From the NCBI GenBank assembly GCA_017634975.1, contig JAGBMJ010000008.1:1-64000 (forward strand): a DNA stretch of 64,000 nt. The letters run 5' to 3'. The number at the start of each line of letters is the position of its first letter. The first letter of the stretch is position 1. The position numbers and the translations under genes were made by a program. A model generated the notes under the pieces. The model was not told the DNA's origin. It ran no database searches and saw only the letters and a list, made by a program, of their open reading frames with translations. Source of the stretch: Lachnospiraceae bacterium (GTDB lineage Bacteria; Bacillota; Clostridia; Lachnospirales; Lachnospiraceae). Positions 6,238-13,158 of this stretch are shown piece by piece.

Positions 6238-8256
6238 CTATGATATTTCATTCAGTGCAATGATCAGCTTCACTTCACCGATGCCCATGCCCAGATCCTT
6301 GGCAATAGCCATATCGGAGCGGCCCATACGATGCATCTCCAGGATGCGGTCGTTGTTGTTCTTGCCGGTTTCCGCCCCGGGTGCAAACTGCAGGGATACG
6401 CCGTCCGTACCGTTTCCGGTCTGCTCACTCTTCTTTGAGGAACGCCTGCGGCTGCCGTTCCCGGAAGCCCTTGCGGATTTTTTCGCTGTTGTTTTCCGGG
6501 AGGCTGTTTTCTTTGCCGGTTCTTCTTTTTGTTCGCCTTCCCCTTTTTCCGCATCCGCTGTCATTTGATCGAATTCCTTCATCACCGCTTCGATCGTCAG
6601 CTGATCTGCATATTCGTCTTCACTTTCTGCTGTTTTCTTTGTATTAGCCGTTTTTTTCTCCGGCACTGCATCCGCTACCGGCTTATCCGCTTCCCGCTCT
6701 TCATCGTTCAGCGTCTCCGCCATCCCGGTATCCCCGTTTTCTAACTCTGCCTCATCGCGTTCATCAGCTCCGAGCTCCGCAGGCTCGTCTCCCTTCAGCA
6801 GGCTCTGCAGAAACTCCGCATCTTCTGCCGGCGCCGGCTCTTCTTCCGCAGTCGTCAACGCTGCCATTTCGGCTTCCGCTTTCAGGTTTTCTATTGCTTT
6901 TACCTTGATTTCACGGTATTCGGATTCTGCCTCTTCTTTCAGCGCATCCAATGCCCGGGCTTTTGCTTCCCGCTCTGCCGCCTGTTTTTCTTCCGCGTCC
7001 GCTGTATCCGCCGACTCCGTATCTGTACTCTCCGTCAGTTCCGCTTCTGCCTCCGGGTATGTTTCCTCCTCAACCGGGCCGTCCACACTGTCCCCGGTTT
7101 CCTCTTCCTCTGCCGGTTCCCAGTGCATTTCGGAAATCCCCGTCACCGCGGAGACATCCTGTGCCAGTTCCTGCGTTGCAGCACGCAGCAGCGCTTCCAT
7201 CTTTTCCTCTTCGGTCATACCGGCGTACTCTTCCTCCCGGCTTCCGGCGGGCGCTTCCATCTCGAACTCTTCCTGCCCGGCGATGTCCGGTAGATCGCCG
7301 GATTCCGTTACCGGCTCCATATGTTTTGCAAAAAGATCATCCAGCGTCCGGAATCCCTCTTCGCCAAAATCCCCGCTGCCTTCCGATACACCGTCCTCCC
7401 GATCCGCACTCTCCGGACGTTTCTCCACCTCGTCCGTTTCCGGCAGATCCCGGACTTCCTGACCGACAACGGTTTCGTCTGCTCCCGTTGTATCGTCCTC
7501 TTCATTCTCTTTCAGTGAATCCCGGAAGGCAGACAGGTTCTCTGCCAGACGCTCTTCTGCACCACGCTTCGCCACATAGCCGTCTTCCGCCGCATTCTCT
7601 TCCGTTTCCTCTTCCAGAGAGAATTCGTTTACCAGACCTTCAAAGATCTCCGCGGGCAGCTCGACCTCGTCTGCCTGATCTAAAGCATCCTCCGGATCAT
7701 TCGCAGCCGTCCGCTCGATCCCTTCATGCATCAGCCGTCTGGCATCGATCATCTTTTCTTCTGCCGATACGGCGGTACGCCCAGCCTCTTCGGCACGTTC
7801 TGCCGCATCTTCGGCCAGTTTCATCGCATTGCCGGCCAGATCGTAGGCTTCATTGGCGCGCTCATTGGCATCTTTGGAGGTACGGTCCGCCCGGTTTAAG
7901 AGCTCGGTCAGTTCGTCCTTGCTCTTGCGCAGCATATCCGAAAGAAAGACCACCTGGTTGTGGCTCTGGTTGATCTGGTCGAGTACGGTATCGGAATACT
8001 CTCCGACCGCCATGATCTTTTCGTTCGCGATCTTTTCCAGAGAACGCTCGGTCTTCTCCATCGAATAATCCAGCGTTTCTTTGGTCATATCGTCAATCTT
8101 CTGGCGGGATAGCTCTACCTCGTCATCAAACAGCTGCTGCAGTTCCTCCTGCGAGATGCCCTCGCCTGCTTCCGCCGTAGTTCCGTCCGGCAGGAAAAAG
8201 CTGATGACAAAGGCTGCAAGCCCCCCCACCAGCAGTAAGATTTCCATTGTTGTCAT
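6238..8256 (-). CDS. DUF6115-type membrane-anchored acidic coiled-coil protein
   Basis: A 672-residue protein. Seen: one N-terminal membrane segment (residues 3-22, MEILLLVGGLAAFVISFF), a long coiled coil with heptad-like spacing (about 40-175), a very acidic Glu/Asp/Ala-rich central region (about 180-560), a Lys/Ala/Ser basic stretch (about 590-625, TAKKSARAS) and a C-terminal helix-turn-helix-like segment (about 635-672, ILEMHRMGRSDMAIAKDL). The last element is what I recognise from DUF6115 proteins of clostridial flagellar operons. It is much longer than usual because of the acidic region. It lies between fliA-fapA and rpsB, the place of swrB in Bacillus subtilis. A flagellar assembly or export-regulating role is inference from position and layout. 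Confidence 0.65.
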   Translation of the reverse strand: MTTMEILLLVGGLAAFVISFFLPDGTTAEAGEGISQEELQQLFDDEVELSRQKIDDMTKETLDYSMEKTERSLEKIANEKIMAVGEYSDTVLDQINQSHNQVVFLSDMLRKSKDELTELLNRADRTSKDANERANEAYDLAGNAMKLAEDAAERAEEAGRTAVSAEEKMIDARRLMHEGIERTAANDPEDALDQADEVELPAEIFEGLVNEFSLEEETEENAAEDGYVAKRGAEERLAENLSAFRDSLKENEEDDTTGADETVVGQEVRDLPETDEVEKRPESADREDGVSEGSGDFGEEGFRTLDDLFAKHMEPVTESGDLPDIAGQEEFEMEAPAGSREEEYAGMTEEEKMEALLRAATQELAQDVSAVTGISEMHWEPAEEEETGDSVDGPVEEETYPEAEAELTESTDTESADTADAEEKQAAEREAKARALDALKEEAESEYREIKVKAIENLKAEAEMAALTTAEEEPAPAEDAEFLQSLLKGDEPAELGADERDEAELENGDTGMAETLNDEEREADKPVADAVPEKKTANTKKTAESEDEYADQLTIEAVMKEFDQMTADAEKGEGEQKEEPAKKTASRKTTAKKSARASGNGSRRRSSKKSEQTGNGTDGVSLQFAPGAETGKNNNDRILEMHRMGRSDMAIAKDLGMGIGEVKLIIALNEIS

Positions 8257-8287
8257 GTTGTAAACTCCCGAAATAATATTATAAATC

Positions 8288-8593
8288 TTAAATCTTTACA
8301 TCGAAGGCACGGGTACTCTTTACGATCACCCGGTCCTCCGGCTGTTTCTTTTTGCGGTTGCGTCCGCCGTCGCCGCCATAGCCGCCGTTACGTTCCCGCT
8401 CATCGGTATCCGTATCGGTCCCGGCATCTTCTTTTTTGTGCACCAGGTCAACTTCCTCTTTGACGTCCTGCTCCACCTGCTCCTGCTGCTGGTTCTGGAA
8501 GATCGCGCCACGTTCATTTTCATGATGCTGCAGCTGCTGGTAATCCTGCGTCCGCCCGACCATACCGTTCAATTCGACGATCCCGATCGCCAT
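8288..8593 (-). CDS. Small conserved-looking flagellar-operon protein, unknown function
   Basis: A 101-residue hydrophilic protein with no membrane segment. It opens MAIGIVELNGMVGRTQDYQQL, continues with a Gln/Glu/His-rich helical middle (about 15-55) and ends in a Gly/Arg/Lys-rich tail (GGYGGDGGRNRKKKQ at about 70-84). I recall small proteins of this plan next to FapA and DUF6115 genes in Lachnospiraceae flagellar clusters but know no function. A strong ribosome site (AGGAGGTGC) precedes the ATG. It sits between fapA and the DUF6115 gene and is likely cotranscribed. The basic tail could bind nucleic acid or membrane lipid; that is only a suggestion. Confidence 0.6.
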   Translation of the reverse strand: MAIGIVELNGMVGRTQDYQQLQHHENERGAIFQNQQQEQVEQDVKEEVDLVHKKEDAGTDTDTDERERNGGYGGDGGRNRKKKQPEDRVIVKSTRAFDVKI

Positions 8594-8656
8594 ATGCCCG
8601 CACCTCCTTATAGTTTACGATGCGTTAAGAACTCCTCATCCGACGCTTCGCGCCAC

Positions 8657-8701
8657 CTGTCTCGCCCCTCAGGATATATTATTATCCTCTTAGGCAGACA
8701 G
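8657..8701 (-). other. Imperfect intercistronic hairpin between fapA and the next gene
   Basis: CTGTCT (8657-8662) pairs with AGACAG (8696-8701), and AGGAT (8671-8675) with ATCCT (8684-8688) further in. There is no T tract on the minus strand afterwards. A mRNA stability or processing element is the likeliest reading; it is not a convincing terminator. Confidence 0.45.
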
Positions 8702-8726
8702 CAAGACCATTCTATACTATATCGTC

Positions 8727-8756
8727 AATTCTTACAACGTTATAATTCTTACAACG
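8727..8756. repeat. 13-bp direct repeat spanning the fapA stop codon
   Basis: AATTCTTACAACG occurs at 8727-8739 and 8744-8756, offset by 17 bp. The second copy contains the fapA stop codon, so the gene end appears to have been locally duplicated. Confidence 0.75.
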
Positions 8757-10338
8757 CCGTAATACGCACATCCCCCTTGCTCTTTATAAACCTGCTGTAT
8801 TTTACCACATTTTTGATGATCATGGAAACATCGGATATCGCGATCACAACGCCCGGGTACACCTCACCGCTCACTTCCACGGAAGCATTCTCTCCCTCCG
8901 CCATCTGCTGCTTCAGTTCCTCCAGCTCGGCATTGGCTGCCGTAAAAGCTTCCTGCGATGCCTTGATCGTCGTTGCCACATTCTGCAGCTGTTTGATCTG
9001 GTCCGGTCCCATCTTGACTCCGGCTGCCATCTTCTTTTTGGCCGCCTCGAGTACCGGCACCAGCTGCTTTACCGTTTTCTGCGCATCCGTCACTTCCTTG
9101 GTCAGTACGCCCATCCGTGTGATCGTTTTGGGATCCACCCCCACGGTCACACGCGTATCGGCTCCCATATGCGAGCCCAGGGTGCGTACACGAATCGTAC
9201 TCAGCGCCACCACTTCGCCGCCGGTAATGAAGCCCTTCTGGTTCATCACATTGATGTCCGTGCCGGCATGCACGTCGGAATGCAGGATGGAATTGGTCTC
9301 CACGTAACCGCCCGCATCCACTTTACAGTTTTCGATAAACTTGGAAATGATATTCCCGCCGGCTTTTAAGACACCTTTGCCCATTCCATTGATCCCGCGG
9401 ACCAGGATGATGTTTCCGCCGGCCTCCAGCTGTGCGCCTTCTACTACACCGCGCACTTCGATATCGCCATCCGTCTTTACGCTGAAATTGCTGTTTACAT
9501 TGCCTTCAACGACTACGTTTCCGGAATAATCGATATTACCGGTGGAATTGTCCACATTCTGCACCTGCATCACATCGGATACAAAGACCTTGCCGCCGGT
9601 CAGAGTCACATGTCCGTCCACACGCGAGGAAATGCTCAGCTTATCTTCGGATAACTGTATGTTCAGGCCATACGAGAGTGCGGCACGTTTCACCTCTCTC
9701 GGTTTCAGGACCACACCGGTCACATCCCGCCCCTCTTCGCCACGCACCTCCGGCGTCAGGGTTGCCAGTACCTGTCCGACTTTGCAGGGATTCACCAGAT
9801 TCAGGTTAAAGAAATCCACCGTTCCGTCTTCGTTCAGCGTCGGCCGGATCCGGTTATCGGTATTAAAATGATAGGTGATGAACGCGTCCGTGCCTTCTTT
9901 TGCCGGCTTTCCTTTTGCGACCACGTAGTCCCTGCAGTATTCGCGGTTCGCCAGAAAGTCCCCGACCACGGCCTCATCCACACCAAAAACAACCTTGGCC
10001 AGACGGCACTCGCTGTATACCCCCTCCTTATCCAGAAGGCGTCCGCCTGTTGACGGCGGATAAAAACGTGCTACCGCTTCCATACGATCCGGGCTGATCT
10101 CAATGATCGCACACTCCGCCACCGGCAGCATCTTTTCCGCCGACAGCGGGATCAGCCGCCCGGCCTCGTAGGATTTATAGCCTTTGCCCAGCATCGCCAC
10201 GTCATAGGTCACCTTTTTATAGGCCAGATATTGCAAAATCTCCGGCAGCTGCGGCCATTCGCCGCCCGCCCCCGGAAACATCTGCAGAAAGGTACCTTTT
10301 TCATGTAAGACTAATTGAAAATATGCGCTTGCCCCCAT
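8749..10338 (-). CDS. fapA: FapA family protein (DUF342)
   Basis: A 529-residue cytosolic protein of the FapA/DUF342 family. Members have an N-terminal region followed by a right-handed beta-helix and a C-terminal coiled coil; they bind or polymerise near membranes and are poorly understood. Seen: the N-terminal part (1-190), regular Gly-rich beta-helix turns at about 225-400 (KVFVSDVMQVQNVDNSTGNI, EVRGVVEGAQLEAGGNI, GGYVETNSILHSDVHAGTDI) and a helical segment with LEELKQQMAEG at about 440-480 before a final strand region. Length matches the family. It follows fliA by only 15 nt, so it belongs to the same transcript. FapA genes often accompany sigma-D or flagellar genes in Clostridia; the exact role here is unknown. 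Confidence 0.88.
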   Translation of the reverse strand: MGASAYFQLVLHEKGTFLQMFPGAGGEWPQLPEILQYLAYKKVTYDVAMLGKGYKSYEAGRLIPLSAEKMLPVAECAIIEISPDRMEAVARFYPPSTGGRLLDKEGVYSECRLAKVVFGVDEAVVGDFLANREYCRDYVVAKGKPAKEGTDAFITYHFNTDNRIRPTLNEDGTVDFFNLNLVNPCKVGQVLATLTPEVRGEEGRDVTGVVLKPREVKRAALSYGLNIQLSEDKLSISSRVDGHVTLTGGKVFVSDVMQVQNVDNSTGNIDYSGNVVVEGNVNSNFSVKTDGDIEVRGVVEGAQLEAGGNIILVRGINGMGKGVLKAGGNIISKFIENCKVDAGGYVETNSILHSDVHAGTDINVMNQKGFITGGEVVALSTIRVRTLGSHMGADTRVTVGVDPKTITRMGVLTKEVTDAQKTVKQLVPVLEAAKKKMAAGVKMGPDQIKQLQNVATTIKASQEAFTAANAELEELKQQMAEGENASVEVSGEVYPGVVIAISDVSMIIKNVVKYSRFIKSKGDVRITAL

Positions 10339-10353
10339 AGAAACCTCATACTC

Positions 10354-11124
10354 TTATATTTTTTTTGTAAGGATCCCCACGTAATCGCCAAGCCGCCCGC
10401 GCATCTTCTCCAGCGCCCTCGTATGCAGCTGCGAAATGCGGGATTCCGATACCTCCAGGATCGCCGCGATCTCCTTCAGTGTCAGTTCTTCGTAGTAATA
10501 AAACGTGATCACGCTCCGTTCTTTTTCCGTAAGGCTCTCCAATGCCTCCACCAGCATCTGCTTGAGCTCCGACTTATCCACCACTTCCTCCGGGGACTCA
10601 AAACGGTGTCCCAGGGAGTTTTCATTGGACACATCGCTGCCGGCTTCCATAAACTCGTTTAAGGAAACCACGTTGGTCAGCTTCATCTGGGACTGCCACT
10701 CGAGCAGTTCATCATCCGTGATCCCCAGCGCCGCTGCGATCTCTTCGTCCGTCGCCGGCCGCCCGTTCGCCGTCTCGATCTCCTTCATCACGTTATCGAT
10801 CTGCTTCTGCCGCTGACGTATCGTCCTGGGGATCCAGTCATTCTTGCGGATCTGATCCAGTATCGCACCACGGATGCGCAAAGATGCATAGGTCTCAAAC
10901 TTGATCCCTTTGCGTGTGTCAAACTTGTCGATCGCATCGATCAGGCCGAAGATCCCGTAACTGGAGAGCTCCTCAAACTCCACGGTTCCTCCCAGATACA
11001 TCGAAAGACGCCCCGCTACCATCTTGACTAACGGCGCATATTCCAGGATCAGTTTCTCCCGCAGATCTGAGGATCCCAGTCTGGTATAGTCATCCCAAAG
11101 TCTCTTTTTTCCGGCTTCGTCCAT
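10354..11124 (-). CDS. fliA: Flagellar RNA polymerase sigma factor FliA/SigD
   Basis: The sigma-28 type factor (SigD in Bacillus) that directs RNA polymerase to late flagellar, chemotaxis and autolysin promoters. Seen in 256 residues: region 2 with VEFEELSSYGIFGLIDAIDK and RKGIKFETYASLRIRGAI (about 48-88), region 3 with PRTIRQRQKQI and the ATDEEIAAALGI helix pair (about 98-133), and region 4 with LTEKERSVITFYYYEELTL plus the recognition helix VSESRISQLHTRALEKM (about 195-245). Length is normal. The ATG follows GGGGGAG. It closes the che section of the superoperon, as sigD does in B. subtilis, where distance from the promoter limits its expression. No clear FliA-type promoter was found in this window, so its targets probably lie elsewhere. 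Confidence 0.96.
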   Translation of the reverse strand: MDEAGKKRLWDDYTRLGSSDLREKLILEYAPLVKMVAGRLSMYLGGTVEFEELSSYGIFGLIDAIDKFDTRKGIKFETYASLRIRGAILDQIRKNDWIPRTIRQRQKQIDNVMKEIETANGRPATDEEIAAALGITDDELLEWQSQMKLTNVVSLNEFMEAGSDVSNENSLGHRFESPEEVVDKSELKQMLVEALESLTEKERSVITFYYYEELTLKEIAAILEVSESRISQLHTRALEKMRGRLGDYVGILTKKI

Positions 11125-11183
11125 AGTTCTCCCCCAAACAGATGATATTCCTTTACAGCCCCTGCTGTATCAGATCACGATTC

Positions 11184-11492
11184 TTACATAAAATCGTCGT
11201 TGTTCCCTTTCTCCACCAGATCCCCGTTTTCCTCAAAATAATCCATATAGTTCATATTCATATTGAACTGGTCAACGATACTCTTCACGATCGTACCGAG
11301 GATCGCAAATCCCAGCATTGAAAGAAATAAAATGAGCAAAAGCTCCGTCATCGGTACCTTCTGCAGCAGGCAGAAAACCAATGCCACGGTTCCGCCTGCC
11401 AGCATAAACAGCGACGGCAGGAGCTTTGTTTTCAGATTGTTCCGTTTCTCCGGAACATATAGATCTTTCTCCTGATCTTCCATATCTCCCAC
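11184..11492 (-). CDS. Small two-span membrane protein of the che-fliA region, unknown function
   Basis: A 102-residue protein with a charged N-terminus (about 1-22), two hydrophobic helices (about 26-45, LLPSLFMLAGGTVALVFCLL, and 49-68) and an acidic, Asn/Met-rich tail containing MNMNYMDYFEENGDL. I do not know a function, though small membrane proteins in this position are typical of clostridial flagellar operons. Start uncertain: GTG at 11492 has AAAAGG nine bases upstream, while an ATG three codons later (11483) has GGGAG only two bases away, so GTG is kept. It sits between cheD and fliA with short gaps, implying cotranscription. Confidence 0.65.
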   Translation of the reverse strand: MGDMEDQEKDLYVPEKRNNLKTKLLPSLFMLAGGTVALVFCLLQKVPMTELLLILFLSMLGFAILGTIVKSIVDQFNMNMNYMDYFEENGDLVEKGNNDDFM

Positions 11493-11525
11493 AATCCAGG
11501 ACCTTTTTGCCGCAGGTCCATCCTC

Positions 11526-12011
11526 CTAAATCACTCTCACCGGTTTTCCGACCGCTTTTACTTCGTAATCCCCGGTCTCCGGATTGAAGGTCACGGTACG
11601 TCCGTAATTTGCCCCACAATCCTCCGCCAGGATCGGGATGCCCAGGGCCTTTAGCGCCACCTTAGTCGCTGCCACGTTACGATCCCCGATCCCGGTCAGT
11701 TCCGACTTGGACTGAAACGAGAACATCGTCGCGCCGCCGGCGATCTTAGCTACCATACGGCTGCGCATCGCACCCATTTTTTCCAGCCTGCGCACCAGTT
11801 CCGGTATACCGGTATCCGCAAACTTTGCAAGATTGGCATTGGATTTTACTTCCTTGCTGTTTGGCAGCATCACATGCACCAGCCCGCCGATCCTGCTCTG
11901 TTTATCGCGGATCGCGATCCCGACACAAGACCCCAATCCGATCGTCGTGATCATATCGGGCGGCCTGCAAACATTCAGATCTGCGATTCCTACTTTTATC
12001 ACTTCAGCCAT
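11526..12011 (-). CDS. cheD: Chemoreceptor glutamine deamidase CheD
   Basis: CheD deamidates glutamines of methyl-accepting chemotaxis receptors and binds CheC, raising CheC phosphatase activity on CheY-P (known in Bacillus and Thermotoga). Seen in 161 residues: the catalytic set of the family, Thr-22/23, Cys-29 in GLGSCVGIAI and His-46 in GGLVHVMLP, followed by conserved KIAGGATMF and VAATKVALKALGIPI stretches. Length is typical. It starts 13 nt after cheC, so the two partners are translated from one message. No methyltransferase cheR is present in the window; it would have to lie elsewhere. Confidence 0.96.
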   Translation of the reverse strand: MAEVIKVGIADLNVCRPPDMITTIGLGSCVGIAIRDKQSRIGGLVHVMLPNSKEVKSNANLAKFADTGIPELVRRLEKMGAMRSRMVAKIAGGATMFSFQSKSELTGIGDRNVAATKVALKALGIPILAEDCGANYGRTVTFNPETGDYEVKAVGKPVRVI

Positions 12012-12024
12012 ATTCTGACAGCTC

Positions 12025-12645
12025 CTAAAACCCTAAGGCATGCAAAATCTTCTCATCGGATTCCTCATCCGGTACCAGGATAAAGTACCCGGACATTTCC
12101 TTATCATCCGCAAAATCCGTCTGGATCAGCAGCATCTTGTCCGAAACCGCGCCAAATTCGATCGCCGGAACGGAAAGGATCGCGCCGGCCATATCGATGC
12201 AGATGTCCGGCACCGACGGATAGATCGTAAGATTGGTCAGCGTAGACAGTGAATTCAGGTATGCGCCGGTGATCACATTGCCGATCTCCTTTAGTGCCGA
12301 CAGCTCCATCTCGGAGAAATCATCTCCTTCCGGCGGCATACCCATCAGCTTCTGTACCATCGCCCGGGCGGATTCTTTTTTCTGCACGAACATGATGCTG
12401 CCGTGGATATCCCCGTTCACTACCAGATAAATACCGGCCACCAGCTGCTCCTCGCCGCCCAATGTCGTCCCCACTTCCTTAAACTCCATCAGACGAACCT
12501 TCGGCACCATCATGTCCACACGGGTCCCGAGCATCGTAGACAGCGCCGTGGTCGCATTTCCCGCACCAATATTGCCGATCTCTTTGAGCACATCAAAATA
12601 CTGATCCGACATCTGCTCGATTGTCATTCGATTGGAATCCCCCAT
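12025..12645 (-). CDS. cheC: CheY-P phosphatase CheC
   Basis: CheC dephosphorylates the response regulator CheY-P and interacts with CheD. Seen in 206 residues: two copies of the phosphatase signature with Glu and Asn, VLKEIGNIGAGNATTALS at about 18-35 and ALKEIGNVITGAYLNSLS at about 117-134, and a conserved central strand set. Both sites look intact, as in B. subtilis CheC. It lies between cheW and cheD with small gaps. Together with FliY at 25269-26495 it gives the system two CheY-P phosphatases, although no cheY gene is seen in the window. Confidence 0.96.
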   Translation of the reverse strand: MGDSNRMTIEQMSDQYFDVLKEIGNIGAGNATTALSTMLGTRVDMMVPKVRLMEFKEVGTTLGGEEQLVAGIYLVVNGDIHGSIMFVQKKESARAMVQKLMGMPPEGDDFSEMELSALKEIGNVITGAYLNSLSTLTNLTIYPSVPDICIDMAGAILSVPAIEFGAVSDKMLLIQTDFADDKEMSGYFILVPDEESDEKILHALGF

Positions 12646-12678
12646 ACGGTTTCTCCTTCACTCAATATCCCGAAACAC

Positions 12679-13134
12679 TTATAATCCCTGCAATACCAGA
12701 TCCATATCCAGCAATGTGATCAGCCCGCTTTCATGCTTGCCGATGCCCATTGCATACGCCCCGCGGTCTTCTCCCCGGTCAAAGCCGACGCGCTCGATCT
12801 CGGCCGTCGAAAGATTGACTACTTCCTTGACGGAATCCACCAGCACGCCGATCGCTTCATGTGCTTCCATCTTGATGATGATGATACGGGTATCCTTGGT
12901 GATCTCATCTTTGGAAAGTCCCATTTTCAGACGCAGGCTCAGTACCGGAAGCACCTCACCACGCAGATTGATCACGCCCTTGAAATACTCCGGCACCTGC
13001 GGTACCCTCGTCATCTGCTGCATACGAACGATGTTATCAATATACTTGATATCGATGCCATACTGCTCATCACCGATGCGGATGACGATATACTGAACGA
13101 TCTCGTTAACGTTTGTACTCAATTCATTTGCCAT
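12679..13134 (-). CDS. cheW: Chemotaxis coupling protein CheW
   Basis: CheW links chemoreceptors to the kinase CheA in the membrane-associated signalling array. Seen in 151 residues: a single CheW/SH3-like fold with YIVIRIGDEQYGIDI near residue 15-29, the conserved ALL-type segment MTRVPQVPEYFKGVINLRG (about 56-74) and GVLVDSVKEVVNLS (about 115-128). No extra response-regulator domain is fused, so it is CheW and not CheV. It is spaced 24 nt from cheA upstream and 33 nt from cheC downstream. Confidence 0.97.
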   Translation of the reverse strand: MANELSTNVNEIVQYIVIRIGDEQYGIDIKYIDNIVRMQQMTRVPQVPEYFKGVINLRGEVLPVLSLRLKMGLSKDEITKDTRIIIIKMEAHEAIGVLVDSVKEVVNLSTAEIERVGFDRGEDRGAYAMGIGKHESGLITLLDMDLVLQGL

Positions 13135-13158
13135 AGCCCTATTCTCCTCACCTTATGA

